A stretch of 51,282 nucleotides of DNA. Origin: Acidobacteriota bacterium (GTDB lineage Bacteria > Acidobacteriota > Thermoanaerobaculia > Multivoradales > JAHEKO01). Positions 39,709-49,798 of the stretch are shown piece after piece (the stretch's first letter is position 1; each line of letters begins with the position of its first letter). The notes beneath the pieces are model-generated. The model saw only the letters and a list, made by a program, of their open reading frames with translations. It searched no databases and was not told where the DNA came from. Location of the stretch: contig JADFQD010000002.1 of the NCBI GenBank assembly GCA_022561975.1, positions 34,326 to 85,607 on the forward strand, written 5' to 3'. Made by a program: the position numbers and the translations under genes.

Positions 39709-39808
39709 GAAATACGGAAATACGGGGACACGATACTCATTTCGCGCTGAGTGCTCGGCATCACCCGTAGCCGCGGCCCTAGAAATGAGTATCGTGTCCC
39801 CGTATTTC
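39709..39808 (-). repeat. Palindromic repeat, copy 4 (core orientation -; left terminus duplicated)
   Basis: gaaatacggaaatacggggacacgatactcatttcgcgctgagtgctcggcatcacccgtagccgcggccctagaaatgagtatcgtgtccccgtatttc. Confidence 0.92.
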
Positions 39809-39843
39809 GCGGAAACCGGTTTGCCCTGACCCTGGCCTGGAGG

Positions 39844-40458
39844 CTAGAACGGCCGCGAAACGTGATCATTGGCCGCGAGGGCAAACCGGAGCGGCCAAGC
39901 CGCGGCCTCCCCCGCATAGTCAACCCCGACTCGAGGACCCACCACTACGCGCTTCCGATCGACTCGGAGTCCGCGGCAGATCCGGAGTTTCTCGCCGTCA
40001 AGAACCGCGCCGTCGAAGCTCCTATCAATTGCTAGTGCCTGGCAGAGCTTCGCGGGCCCGCTCGCGATCTCGACGTCACCTCGACCGGAAGCAAGCCCGC
40101 GCAGACGTCGCATCGTCTGGACTCCCGACAAAGGCTCTCCGGCCCGAACCAGCACGGCGCCCCCGGTACCTCCCCTTCCCGCCACCGCATTGAACATATT
40201 GTGCATGCCGTAGACGAAATAGATGTAGGCGCAACCGCCGGCCCGAAACAACGTCGCGGTGCGCTTGGTGGGTCTGCCGGTCCAAGCGTGACTCGCCCGG
40301 TCGCCTTCGCCCAAGTACGCCTCGGTCTCGACAATCCGCAAGACCAGCGTTTGCCCGCGAACCCGCCGCACCAGGTACCGGCCGAGGAGACCGCGTGCGA
40401 CCCTTGCCGGGTCCCGCCGGTAGAAGCTCGTGGCCAGGGGCTCTAGTTCTTTCGTCAT
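39844..40458 (-). CDS. 3-methyladenine DNA glycosylase (AAG family)
   Basis: 204 aa; RIVETEAYLGEGDRASHAWTGRPTKRTATLFRAGGCAYIYFVYGMHNMFNAVAG. Confidence 0.93.
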   Translation of the reverse strand: MTKELEPLATSFYRRDPARVARGLLGRYLVRRVRGQTLVLRIVETEAYLGEGDRASHAWTGRPTKRTATLFRAGGCAYIYFVYGMHNMFNAVAGRGGTGGAVLVRAGEPLSGVQTMRRLRGLASGRGDVEIASGPAKLCQALAIDRSFDGAVLDGEKLRICRGLRVDRKRVVVGPRVGVDYAGEAAAWPLRFALAANDHVSRPF

Positions 40459-40512
40459 GTCTCTCGCGCGGACCGGTCTTGGCGGCTTCCAGGCTCTCTA
40501 TAATGCCCGATC

Positions 40513-41196
40513 ATGATCTTGCCGCGGCTCTTCGAGCACCTCCCCGCCTGCCTGGCGGCCAGCTACACCCCCGAAGCCCCATGGGAGCTTCTGGGCTCGC
40601 CCCTGGACGAGCTGCTCGCCCAGCTTCCGGACCAGCGTATCAACGGACTGATCGAGCCCGATGTTCACATCTCCGGGAGCGGCATCGTCATCGAAAAAGG
40701 CGCTCGCATCTGCTCGGGCGCCGTTCTTCAAGGACCCGTACGAATCGGCGAAGACTGCCAAATCCGCTCCGGCGCCATCCTGCGCGGGGGTGTCTGGCTC
40801 GAGAACGGCTGCGTCGTCGGCGCCAGCTCTGAAATCAAGCACTGCATCTTTCTTTCCGGAGCCGCCGCACCCCATCTCAACTACGTCGGCGACTCCATCC
40901 TCGGCGCCCGAGTCAACCTCGGCGCCGGAACCATCCTCTCCAACTTCCGTCACGATGGCGCCGACATCACCATCGGCACCGGCGACGACTCCATTCCCAC
41001 CGGCCGCAGAAAACTCGGCGCCATCCTCGGCGACCGCGTCCTCACCGGCTGCAACTGCGTCCTCCACCCCGGCTGCCTCATCGGCGCCGGCACCCAGCTC
41101 TACCCCGGCGTCCAACTGCGCTCGGGCGTTCACCCCGCCAACAGCATCATCAAGCTCCGGCAGGAGCTGGAGATCGTCGAAAAACGGGAGAGCTAG
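40513..41196 (+). CDS. Left-handed beta-helix (hexapeptide-repeat) protein, nucleotidyl/acyltransferase-like
   Basis: 227 aa; IEKGARICSGAVLQGPVRIGEDCQIRSGAILRGGVWLENGCVVGASSEIKHCIFL...LGARVNLGAGTILSNFRHDG. Confidence 0.85.
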   Translation: MILPRLFEHLPACLAASYTPEAPWELLGSPLDELLAQLPDQRINGLIEPDVHISGSGIVIEKGARICSGAVLQGPVRIGEDCQIRSGAILRGGVWLENGCVVGASSEIKHCIFLSGAAAPHLNYVGDSILGARVNLGAGTILSNFRHDGADITIGTGDDSIPTGRRKLGAILGDRVLTGCNCVLHPGCLIGAGTQLYPGVQLRSGVHPANSIIKLRQELEIVEKRES

Positions 41197-41338
41197 CTGC
41201 TAAAGCGGTCGTCGATGGCAACGGGCCCTCGGGCGACGGCGCTGTCGGAAGAGCTACCACCTATTCAGGAAAGCGCAACCAAACTTGCGTCTATGACGCG
41301 ACGCGTTATAGTCTCATCGTGATTCGGTCCTTCCGATC

Positions 41339-41615
41339 TAGCAGCCCGTGGTAGAAGTCCTGTGGGCCGCGCGACCAGGGATTACGGTGCGTATGCAAGG
41401 CGCGAGGAGGAAGCGATGCCGGGACATCGTAGACGACGAGCAACGCCGCAGACGCGCCGTAACCCCTGGTCGCCCTTCGGGTTGGGGCGGTTTCGGGCAC
41501 GCTGCGGCGTTGACGCTCCTCAACGATGACACCGCATCGCCTGCGTCGCGTCGCCTTGCAGCGCACCCGAAAGCGCTCCGAACGCGACCCGCAGGACTTC
41601 TACCACGGGCTGCTA
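41339..41615. mobile_element. MITE-like non-coding element with long imperfect inverted arms, flanked by CTAG
   Basis: Left TAGCAGCCCGTGGTAGAAGTCCTGTGGG; right end reverse-complements to TAGCAGCCCGTGGTAGAAGTCCTGCGGG; CTAG at 41338-41341 and 41613-41616; nested inverted repeats inside. Confidence 0.85.
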
Positions 41616-41760
41616 GCCGGACGAGATCGTCCTCTCGAGGAGACACTTTCGAGACGCGCCCTGTCGGCGCTGCGCGCGGTAACTGGTGATTGCAAGCGAG
41701 TTGCGAGGCCTGGCACCGGCCTTGCGCTATTCGGTCGGTGGTGAGAAAGGAGGTCAGCAA

Positions 41761-42348
41761 ATGAAAACGAAGATTTCTTTCATCGTCGTATCCGCAGCAC
41801 TTCTGTTGGCTCCGGACGCCAGGGCAGCCCACTCGGACACCAACCGGAGGTTGGAGGATACTCAGTATCGGGTCGAGGAGGTCCAAAAGCTGGCCCACCA
41901 GGTCAAGGATCGGGCGCGGGTGGTTCATCACTCAGCGGAGCGCCTCGCTCATCACGGAGACTCCCGAGAGGAGCGAGTTCTCGTGCGGCTGCACGAGCTC
42001 GTAGAGCAGGCTGGACACTTCCACCGCCAGGTGGAGCGCTACCGTCAGAACGTCGGTCACCTGGCAGGAGACTTCCGCGAGTTGCGTCGGGCTTACACTC
42101 GAGCGGCGTATGCCATGCATGATTTGCACGCCTTCGGCAGGATCGATCGCGAGTTCGACAGGCTCTCGGATGCCATGTACGACCTCGAGATGTACGCCGA
42201 AGACCTCTTCGGCCGGGGCCGGCCGGCGCGCCGCCGCTATGATGATCGGGGCTACGGACGTCGTCACCGGACCTATCGTAGCCAGCGCAGCCAGGCCCGG
42301 GTCGTCCTGCCGCGAGTGCGGGTGGTTTGGAACTGGTTCGACGACTAG
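41761..42348 (+). CDS. Hypothetical secreted His/Arg-rich helical protein
   Basis: ATG 41761 preceded by AAAGGAGG; signal peptide MKTKISFIVVSAALLLAPDARA. Confidence 0.75.
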   Translation: MKTKISFIVVSAALLLAPDARAAHSDTNRRLEDTQYRVEEVQKLAHQVKDRARVVHHSAERLAHHGDSREERVLVRLHELVEQAGHFHRQVERYRQNVGHLAGDFRELRRAYTRAAYAMHDLHAFGRIDREFDRLSDAMYDLEMYAEDLFGRGRPARRRYDDRGYGRRHRTYRSQRSQARVVLPRVRVVWNWFDD

Positions 42349-42375
42349 TCGCTCGCATCAGACCGACGACTAAGG

Positions 42376-42410
42376 AGCGTCGGCTTTCGGGCCGGCGTTT
42401 CCCCTTTTCT
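42376..42410 (+). terminator. Hairpin CGTCGGC-tttcgg-GCCGGCG followed by T-rich tract
   Basis: 7-bp stem (one G-U) then tttccccttttct, downstream of CDS 41761-42348. Confidence 0.5.
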
Positions 42411-42524
42411 CGAGCGTCGCGGCCTTCCGAGCCGGGAGATACTTCACGGCCTCGCGGAAGGCGACGCCGAGCCCGGGCTCACAAAGGCTTGGGCGGACCT
42501 GGCTTGTGCGGTAGCGTTTGGGTC

Positions 42525-43229
42525 ATGCCGACACCACGCACTCGGGTCCGAAGGATATCGGATCGCGGTCACTATGATGTCGCCACCATCTACGCCATCC
42601 TCGACGAGGGCTTCATCTGTCATGTCGGCTTCTCGATCGAGGGGCAGCCGTATGTGATTCCCACCGGCTACGGCCGCGACGGGGATCGGCTGATCCTTCA
42701 CGGATCGGTTGCAAGCCGCATGTTCGAGCACCTCCGTGAGGGCTTCGACGCCTGTGTCTCGGTGACCCTGATCGACGGCCTGGTCTTGGCGCGCTCTCAG
42801 TTTCATTCCTCGATGAACTATCGCTCGGTGGTAGCGCTCGGCCGGGCGACGCCGATCAGAGACGAGGCCGAGAAGCGTCGCGCGCTGGAAGTTCTGGTCG
42901 ACCACCTGGCACCGGGGCGCGGTGCCGATTCGCGACCTGCCAACGACCAGGAACTGGCAGCGACCGAGGTCTTGGAGTTTCCGTTGGACGAGGCCTCGGC
43001 CAAGGTCCGAACCGGCCCTCCGGGCGACAACGACGAGGATCTCGATCTGGGCATGTGGGCCGGAGTGATTCCCTTGGAGCTATGCACGGCCGCGCCGATC
43101 GACGCCCCCGATCTCGCGAGCGGGATCGAGGCTCCCCGTTACGCCCGCGACTATCGAAGAGGCGCTCGACCTCCGCACGATTCCAAAGCGCCCGAGTCGA
43201 GGCACCCCGATAGCCGGCAATTCGAATAG
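42525..43229 (+). CDS. Pyridoxamine 5'-phosphate oxidase family (NimA-like) flavin-binding protein
   Basis: MPTPRTRVRRISDRGHYDVATIYAILDEGFICHVGFSIEGQPYVIPTGYGRDGDRLILHGSVASRMF. Confidence 0.88.
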   Translation: MPTPRTRVRRISDRGHYDVATIYAILDEGFICHVGFSIEGQPYVIPTGYGRDGDRLILHGSVASRMFEHLREGFDACVSVTLIDGLVLARSQFHSSMNYRSVVALGRATPIRDEAEKRRALEVLVDHLAPGRGADSRPANDQELAATEVLEFPLDEASAKVRTGPPGDNDEDLDLGMWAGVIPLELCTAAPIDAPDLASGIEAPRYARDYRRGARPPHDSKAPESRHPDSRQFE

Positions 43230-43351
43230 CCCGCTCGGTAACTCGCTGACTCGGGAACTCGGTTACACCGGTCCCGCAGCGCCCCATTTGTCACCTCTGC
43301 GACCCCGCCGAATTTGGCAACCTCGAGTGCCAAGTGCCGTATGCTTCGGTA

Positions 43352-46300
43352 ATGAAAAGCTACCTCACAGCCGCTGCGCTGGCCCTGCTAGTTCTCCTCC
43401 CCGCTCAGATTGTCCAAGCGGCATCTGCGGCCAGGGGACTCCAGAGATGCACGCCCTGTGCGGGGGTCGTGGTGTCGGACTGGAGTGCCGCCGCAGAAGC
43501 TCTGGCCAAGGGGCCGGAGCTCAAAGAGGAGTCGATGCTTCTGGTCAAGCGCAGCGTCTCCCTGGCGGCCGCCCGCGGCTCTGCCGGCTCTGCTTCCGCT
43601 GGCTCGGGCGACCCAGGCGAACCCGGTTCAGAAACCAGTGGCGTCCGTAGGGACCTCGAGGCCGGCTTCGCGGCCCTGGCCGCGGAGCGGCTGACCCCGT
43701 GGTTGACGGTCGAGTTCACCACGCCGCCGCCGCTGCTCGACAACATCGGTGAGCTGGCGGTGGAACTCGAAACCCTGGCCGGTTTGGCCCGCTCCAGCCC
43801 CGCGGGGTCACACTTCCAAATCGCGTGGCCGGCGCGAGGAGAGGCCTCGTGGCGGGACTACGTTTTTCTCTTCAAGAGGGCGGCGGTTGCTGTCAGTGGC
43901 GCTCGACCGGACGCGCGCGTGGTGTCGTCGCCGCTTCCGAATGCGAATGCGGTGCGCGCGTTCTTTGCCGAAGAGGTCGCGGCCTATGTCGATGTCGTGG
44001 CGCTCTCGCCGGCGTCCGACGAAGTGCTGACCGAAGCCGTCACAGAAATTCTCGTCCAGGATCCCGGGGCTGCGGTGGTCATCGACTCGCTATCGATGCC
44101 GCAACCCGAGTCGAAACTTCTGGGCGAGGCGGCCCGCATGGCCTATCTGGGGCTGGATGCGACGCTGTTTTCCGTGGAGTTGATCTCTGAGCCGGCCGCG
44201 CTTAGTTTGAAGCTCCTCGCGCGCGAGTTCTCGGGAGACGTTTCGCCCGCCCCAGGAAGCTCACCCGAAGGCGCCGAGAGTGCCTGGGCGTTTGTTCGGG
44301 GCGAGGACCTGAGCCTCCGGGTCATTGTCGATGTCTCGCAGGGCGCCAGCGAACTCGCCCTACGATTCGCCGACCCCCGACTGCGCGAACCGGCGGTCTT
44401 CGACTTTGTCACCGGAGAGGCATTGCGCCAGTACGGCATCGGTCGAGACGCCGAGAGCTTCTCGGTCGAGATTCTGGACCCCGAGGCGGTCGTGGTGATG
44501 TCGCTCGCGCGCATGAGCGCCGCCGAGTTGGAGGGCATTTTTGGCCTGGAAGAGGAGGTTCTGGTCAGCGACACCCGGCAGATGCCGGTCGAAGAGATCC
44601 TGCGCCTGCACCAGGCCTTCGAAGACGCCCAGGCGCGCAAGATCGAAACCTACATAGCCACCAACACGTCGCATTTGAGGTTTCAGTTCGGCACCACCAG
44701 CCAGACCCTCGAGACGACTTTCAAGGGGCCCTACTTTTTTCGGCAGGGCGGCGGCTACGACTGGGTCTGGCAGGAGTTCTTGATCAACGGTGTCCGCTGG
44801 AAGCGCAAGACCATCCCCGAGATTCCGTTGGTGCAGCCCGAGAAAGCCGCGGCGTTACCGGTCGAGATCACCTTTTCCAAAGAGTATCGCTACGAGCTTC
44901 GTGGCACCGCCACCGTCGAGGGGCGCGATTGTTGGGTGGTGGATTTCGCTCCGGCCGTGGCGGTTACGCCGGAGCGCACTCTTTATCAGGGAACGGTATG
45001 GATCGATCGCGAAATCTACGCCCGGGTCAAGACGCGCACGGTGCAGCTTGGCCTCGAGGGAGATGTCATCTCGAACGAGGAAACGCTGTCCTATGCCCCG
45101 CTCACCGCTGACGGATCCACGGCACCTTGGACGTCGGAGAGCTACTTTGTACCCACGCGCCTGGTCGGCCAGCAGATCTGGTCGCTGCTTGGCGGAACGA
45201 CCGTGGTCGAGCGGGAGATTCTGCTCGACCACGTGCGCATCAACCCGGCGACCTTCGAGGCCGAGCGCCAAGCCGCTCTGGATTCAGACGCCACGATCGT
45301 TCGCGACACCGAGGAAGGCCTGAAATATCTGGTGGTCGACGAAGAAACCGGTGAAAGGGTGGTCAAAGAGGAGTTCGACAAGAAACGCCGGTTCCTGGTC
45401 GGCGGTATCTTCTACGACGAAAACCAGGACTATCCGATACCGCTCGCCGGCATGAACTGGTTCTGGTTCGATTGGCGCGACAAGGGAATCCAGGCCAACC
45501 TTTTCTTCGCCGGACCGCTGGCCACCGTGTCGATCAATGATCCGAGTTTTATGGGATCGAAGTGGGACTTCGGCATCGATGTCTTCGTGTTTGCTCTACG
45601 CGGTGCCGATACTCTTTTCCGAGATGGCCGCGAAGCGACCTTGGAAGAGGTCAAGACCAACAACCCGAATTTCGATGTCCAGCTCGGCCGGCCGCTGGGG
45701 AACTTCGCGAAGATCGAAGCCCAGTATCAACTCGGCTATCAGAGCTTCCGCCGAGGCGACGACACCGCCGCGGAGTTCGTGCTGCCCGCAAACCACCTCA
45801 ACCACGAGTTGCGCTTGACCGCGAAATACAACCGCAAGGGCTACCGCTTGCGGGCCAGTGGCAGCCGTCACCGGCGCGGCTCCTGGGACTTCTGGGGACT
45901 GCCCGGAAACACCGAGTTCGAAGGTGATGACGACACCTACACGACCTGGAACGTCGCGCTCGGAAAGACCTGGCACCTGCCTAAGTTCTTGAAGTTCGGC
46001 GTCGAGGTCGAGTATCTGGACGGTTCGAACCTGGATCGTTTTTCGAAATTCGACTTCGGCACATTCTCGAGTGTGCGCGTGCGCGGCTACGAGACCGGAA
46101 AGATCAGAGCCCAAGAGGCCCTGGCGGCGCACTTCAATTACGGCTGGAACGTGGGCGGCGCATTCCGGCTCGAGGCTCTCGCCGATGCGGCCTGGGCCAC
46201 TGATGAGATCTCGGGGCTCGATCAGGAGCTTCTGGCCGGGGTCGGTGTCGCCGCAACTGTGGTCGGACCGTGGAGCACGATCATCAACGTCGACCTCGGA

Positions 46301-46369
46301 GTCGCGGTCGCGGGGCCGGATGACGGTGTCACCGCAACGATTGCCGTGTTGAAGCTTTTCAACAAGTGA
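43352..46369 (+). CDS. Large secreted/outer-membrane multidomain protein
   Basis: Start MKSYLTAAALALLVLLPAQIVQA; middle LolA-like beta region; C-terminal ~300 aa with alternating amphipathic strands typical of a beta-barrel. Confidence 0.75.
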   Translation: MKSYLTAAALALLVLLPAQIVQAASAARGLQRCTPCAGVVVSDWSAAAEALAKGPELKEESMLLVKRSVSLAAARGSAGSASAGSGDPGEPGSETSGVRRDLEAGFAALAAERLTPWLTVEFTTPPPLLDNIGELAVELETLAGLARSSPAGSHFQIAWPARGEASWRDYVFLFKRAAVAVSGARPDARVVSSPLPNANAVRAFFAEEVAAYVDVVALSPASDEVLTEAVTEILVQDPGAAVVIDSLSMPQPESKLLGEAARMAYLGLDATLFSVELISEPAALSLKLLAREFSGDVSPAPGSSPEGAESAWAFVRGEDLSLRVIVDVSQGASELALRFADPRLREPAVFDFVTGEALRQYGIGRDAESFSVEILDPEAVVVMSLARMSAAELEGIFGLEEEVLVSDTRQMPVEEILRLHQAFEDAQARKIETYIATNTSHLRFQFGTTSQTLETTFKGPYFFRQGGGYDWVWQEFLINGVRWKRKTIPEIPLVQPEKAAALPVEITFSKEYRYELRGTATVEGRDCWVVDFAPAVAVTPERTLYQGTVWIDREIYARVKTRTVQLGLEGDVISNEETLSYAPLTADGSTAPWTSESYFVPTRLVGQQIWSLLGGTTVVEREILLDHVRINPATFEAERQAALDSDATIVRDTEEGLKYLVVDEETGERVVKEEFDKKRRFLVGGIFYDENQDYPIPLAGMNWFWFDWRDKGIQANLFFAGPLATVSINDPSFMGSKWDFGIDVFVFALRGADTLFRDGREATLEEVKTNNPNFDVQLGRPLGNFAKIEAQYQLGYQSFRRGDDTAAEFVLPANHLNHELRLTAKYNRKGYRLRASGSRHRRGSWDFWGLPGNTEFEGDDDTYTTWNVALGKTWHLPKFLKFGVEVEYLDGSNLDRFSKFDFGTFSSVRVRGYETGKIRAQEALAAHFNYGWNVGGAFRLEALADAAWATDEISGLDQELLAGVGVAATVVGPWSTIINVDLGVAVAGPDDGVTATIAVLKLFNK

Positions 46370-46391
46370 CCAAGAGCCGCATCGGATGGGC

Positions 46392-46835
46392 CTACTCGGT
46401 CTCGCCCTGGCCGGCCGCGAGCCGAGTGATGTCGCCGAGTTGATAGAGGCGTCCGTTGCCGACGCCGGGAGAGGTCTTGGCGATCTTTTTCCAATTCTCG
46501 GGTGCTGCGAGGTTCTCCTTCCAGAACGGAAAGGTGCGGCACTGCCCCGGCCGGGCGTCGTACACCGTGCACTTGCCGTCCCAGAAGACACAGGCTTTCT
46601 TTCCTGGGCTGCCGGGCAGCGGAATCTCGGTCAGGCTGTAGCGGCGCCCGATCTGGCGCAGGTACTTGCTTGCGAACGTCTCCGGGCTGATTTTCAGATG
46701 CTCCGCCAGGCGCTCGATCTCGCTGCGGTCGACCCAGACGTAGCCCTCGACGGTGCAGCAGGCGCCGCACCCGGTGCAGCCGAAGCGCAGTCCGTCTTTG
46801 TACCAGGGCTCTTGTTCGGCTTCCCTACCGCTCAT
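46392..46835 (-). CDS. YkgJ-family cysteine cluster protein
   Basis: [30 protein letters not shown]...[27 protein letters not shown]. Confidence 0.92.
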   Translation of the reverse strand: MSGREAEQEPWYKDGLRFGCTGCGACCTVEGYVWVDRSEIERLAEHLKISPETFASKYLRQIGRRYSLTEIPLPGSPGKKACVFWDGKCTVYDARPGQCRTFPFWKENLAAPENWKKIAKTSPGVGNGRLYQLGDITRLAAGQGETE

Positions 46836-48174
46836 CTTTGTAGACAGCGCCTTCCTTCATCACGAAGGCTACCGTTTCGAGCACGGAGATGTCTTCGAGT
46901 GGATCGCCGCGCACAGCCACCAGATCGGCGATCTTGCCAACTTCGACCGAGCCCAACTCATCCTGGATGCCGAGCAGCTCGGCGGCCGCCATGGTCGCCG
47001 CTTGGATCGCCTCCATTGGGGGCATGCCGGCCGAGACCATGAGCGCGAACTCCCTGGCGTTTTCTCCGTGCGGTGAGACCCCGCTGTCGGTGCCGAAGGC
47101 GATCTTGACGCCGGCCCTGTAGGCTTTGCCGAAGGTCGCGTGGATCTTGGGTCCGATCTCTGCGGCTTTCGGCCTCACCAGCTCGGGAAAGTAGCCGTCG
47201 ATCTCGGCTTTCTCGGCGACAAACACGCCGGCCAGGATGGTGGGCACGTAGTAGGTGCCGTGCTCCTTCATCAGGTCCATGACCTCTTGGTCCATCAGGG
47301 TGCCGTGCTCGATCGACCTGACTCCGGCCCGGATCGCTCGCTTCATGCCCTCGGCGCCGTGGGCGTGTGCCGCGACATGAAAGCCGTAGTCGTTGGCGGT
47401 GGTGACGATCGCGCGCAGCTCTTCCTCCGAGAACTGCGGATTCTGCCCGCTCTTGGCGACCGAGAGCACGCCTCCGGTGGCGGTGAGCTTGATGAAATCA
47501 GCGCCTTCCTTGTAGCGATGGCGCACGGCCTTGGCCGCATCGTCGGGGCCGTTGACGACACCGTCTTTGGGACCGGCGTCGCGGGTCAGATCTGCGCGCA
47601 GGCCATTGGTCGGATCGGCGTGGCCGCCGGTGGTCGCGAGGCTCTTGCCGGCGGTGAAGATCCGCGGCCCGGGCACCATGCCCTTGGCGATCTCGTTGCG
47701 CAGGGCGACGGTGATCGTGCCGTCGTCGCCCGGGTTGCGGACGGTGGTGAAGCCGGCCATGAGCGTTCGGCGGGCGTACTCGACCGAGCGCACGGCGAAG
47801 GTGGCGGTGTTCAACTGCACCCTCTCGAGGTACCTGTTTGGACTGAGCTCGCCGGTGAGATGAACGTGCATGTCCATCAGACCGGGCATGACGACGGCAT
47901 CTTTGAGGTCGATGACCGTATCGTCGTCGCCGGGCGCAGAGAAGCCCTGGCGAATTTCGGCGATGCGATCGCCGTCGATGACGATCGTGACCTGGTTGCG
48001 GACCTGATCGGAAATCCCGTCGATCAGGCTTCCGGCATGGATCAGGGTAGCCGCCGGGAGCGGAACGGCTGCTATCGGAGAAAGCAGGGTAATCACAGCC
48101 GGCAGAGCCAGAAGAACTCGCAGAGCCGGGATCTGGGCTGGGAATGCCAAGCGGCGTTGGAAAAATGGGGGCAT
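46825..48174 (-). CDS. Amidohydrolase family protein (imidazolonepropionase/prolidase-like), secreted
   Basis: 449 aa; [66 protein letters not shown]. Confidence 0.93.
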   Translation of the reverse strand: MPPFFQRRLAFPAQIPALRVLLALPAVITLLSPIAAVPLPAATLIHAGSLIDGISDQVRNQVTIVIDGDRIAEIRQGFSAPGDDDTVIDLKDAVVMPGLMDMHVHLTGELSPNRYLERVQLNTATFAVRSVEYARRTLMAGFTTVRNPGDDGTITVALRNEIAKGMVPGPRIFTAGKSLATTGGHADPTNGLRADLTRDAGPKDGVVNGPDDAAKAVRHRYKEGADFIKLTATGGVLSVAKSGQNPQFSEEELRAIVTTANDYGFHVAAHAHGAEGMKRAIRAGVRSIEHGTLMDQEVMDLMKEHGTYYVPTILAGVFVAEKAEIDGYFPELVRPKAAEIGPKIHATFGKAYRAGVKIAFGTDSGVSPHGENAREFALMVSAGMPPMEAIQAATMAAAELLGIQDELGSVEVGKIADLVAVRGDPLEDISVLETVAFVMKEGAVYKDER

Positions 48175-48266
48175 TGTCGGACCTCCTGAAGAACGATCTG
48201 CAGTGAACTATCCGCGACGATATCATCGGCGCCGTTGTGGCAATTCATGGCCGCGAACGGCGCGAA

Positions 48267-48422
48267 ATGGCGAAGCGCAAAACAACCAAAGTTCTCCCGA
48301 AAACGGCCACCGCCCAATCGATGGCGGCGGCCCAGCGCGAGATCTCGGGTCTAACCGAAGGCCAGGAGAAGAAGATCGTGACGACCTTGACCGACACGCT
48401 GCGCAAAAGCCGCAAGATGTAA
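48267..48422 (+). CDS. Small basic hypothetical protein
   Basis: MAKRKTTKVLPKTATAQSMAAAQREISGLTEGQEKKIVTTLTDTLRKSRKM (51 aa); followed directly by a hairpin. Confidence 0.45.
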   Translation: MAKRKTTKVLPKTATAQSMAAAQREISGLTEGQEKKIVTTLTDTLRKSRKM

Positions 48423-48424
48423 TC

Positions 48425-48449
48425 GGGGACACCATTCTTTGGTGTCCCC
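48425..48449. terminator. Perfect 10-bp hairpin GGGGACACCA-ttctt-TGGTGTCCCC
   Basis: Immediately after the stop codon of the 51-aa ORF; no clear U-tract. Confidence 0.45.
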
Positions 48450-48532
48450 TCCCGACTCGTCTTGCGCGGCGCTCAACCCAGTAGCGGTCGATCCCCCGTG
48501 TCGACCGAGTCTCTCGAGCCGGCTCGCTCGGC

Positions 48533-49798
48533 TCACCACACGTCCTCGTGACACCGCGCCGCTTCCAGCCCCCTCGCCAGCCGCACCTCGGGCCGCCAGC
48601 GGAACTTCTCCGAGTACTCATTCGTCTTGCCCTCGACCGCGTCGGCGATGATCGGCCCGAGCACCGGCGCGAACTTGAAGGCGTGGCCGCTGCCGCCGCA
48701 GGCGACGGTCACGCCCGACCGCTCCGGATGCGCCGCGATCCAGAGATCCTCGTCGGCGGTATCGCAGTAGGGGCACAGGCGCGTGCCGGCCACTTCGGCG
48801 TCCGCAAGGCTCGCGAAGTGCTCGGCCAGGAACGCGTGGAGCTTCTCGGTGATCTCCGCGGGCACGGTGAGCGGGTTGCCATCGTCAGACAGTCCAGGCA
48901 CCGCTGGCCCTGGCTTTCCTGGCTCGACTACCACCCCGAGCCCGTGATGCCCCAGCTTGACCACACCTTCCCGTGGATGGAGTGGAAAGCCGTAGAAACC
49001 GGTGCGGGCGATGTCCGCGGTAAACACCGGAAAGCGATCGGCGGTGAAGCGCTCGGGTTCTCGGGGCCGCAGATGCCAGACCGGGTGATAGCTCCGTGTC
49101 AAGGAGGCGGCCAGCTCGGGGAGAAGGTCGGCCTCGGCGATCCACGATCCGCCGGTGAGAACTGTCGCATCGGCTTCGATCCTTCCGCCGCTTTCGGTTA
49201 TGACACCGGAAGTGTTGCCGGATGACTCGATGAGCGAGGTGACCCGCTCGGATTCCGAGACTTCGATACCGCGCCGTCGGGCCTCGCGCACCAGCGCGCT
49301 CACCACCCGCCCGCTCTCGGCCCAGCCGCCGACCGCGTGAAAGAAGCCGTCGGTGAACTGCTCACTCCAAACCGGAAAGCGCTCGGCAAGCTTCGCGCCG
49401 CCGATCCGCTCGGGCGTGTGCCCGCGAGCGCGCAGCATCTCGAAGCTCTCGTATTCGAACCCGCCGGCCGCCATCTCATCGAGACACACCATGAGAACGC
49501 CGGTCTCGTGGTAGAGGGCGTCTCTTCCTTCCGCTAGCCGTTTCTCGTTCCAGGTCAGCCAGCCGGTGCGCGCCTCTTCCATGAGCGCCATGTAGGTTGC
49601 ATCCGCGCCGTACTCCATCCGGCAGACTTTCGAGATGTCGGTCGAGGCGGCGAGCGGGTTGGGAATCGGACCGGCGTCGAGCAAGCGAACGTTCCAACCG
49701 CGACGGTCGAGTTCGAGAGCCGCGGTTAGGCCCATGATGCCGGCTCCCACGACCACGGCGCGAGGCCGGCGCCGACGGTCGGTTGCCGAGTCGGTCAT
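48533..49798 (-). CDS. FAD-dependent oxidoreductase, monomeric sarcosine oxidase-like
   Basis: [91 protein letters not shown]. Confidence 0.9.
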   Translation of the reverse strand: MTDSATDRRRRPRAVVVGAGIMGLTAALELDRRGWNVRLLDAGPIPNPLAASTDISKVCRMEYGADATYMALMEEARTGWLTWNEKRLAEGRDALYHETGVLMVCLDEMAAGGFEYESFEMLRARGHTPERIGGAKLAERFPVWSEQFTDGFFHAVGGWAESGRVVSALVREARRRGIEVSESERVTSLIESSGNTSGVITESGGRIEADATVLTGGSWIAEADLLPELAASLTRSYHPVWHLRPREPERFTADRFPVFTADIARTGFYGFPLHPREGVVKLGHHGLGVVVEPGKPGPAVPGLSDDGNPLTVPAEITEKLHAFLAEHFASLADAEVAGTRLCPYCDTADEDLWIAAHPERSGVTVACGGSGHAFKFAPVLGPIIADAVEGKTNEYSEKFRWRPEVRLARGLEAARCHEDVW

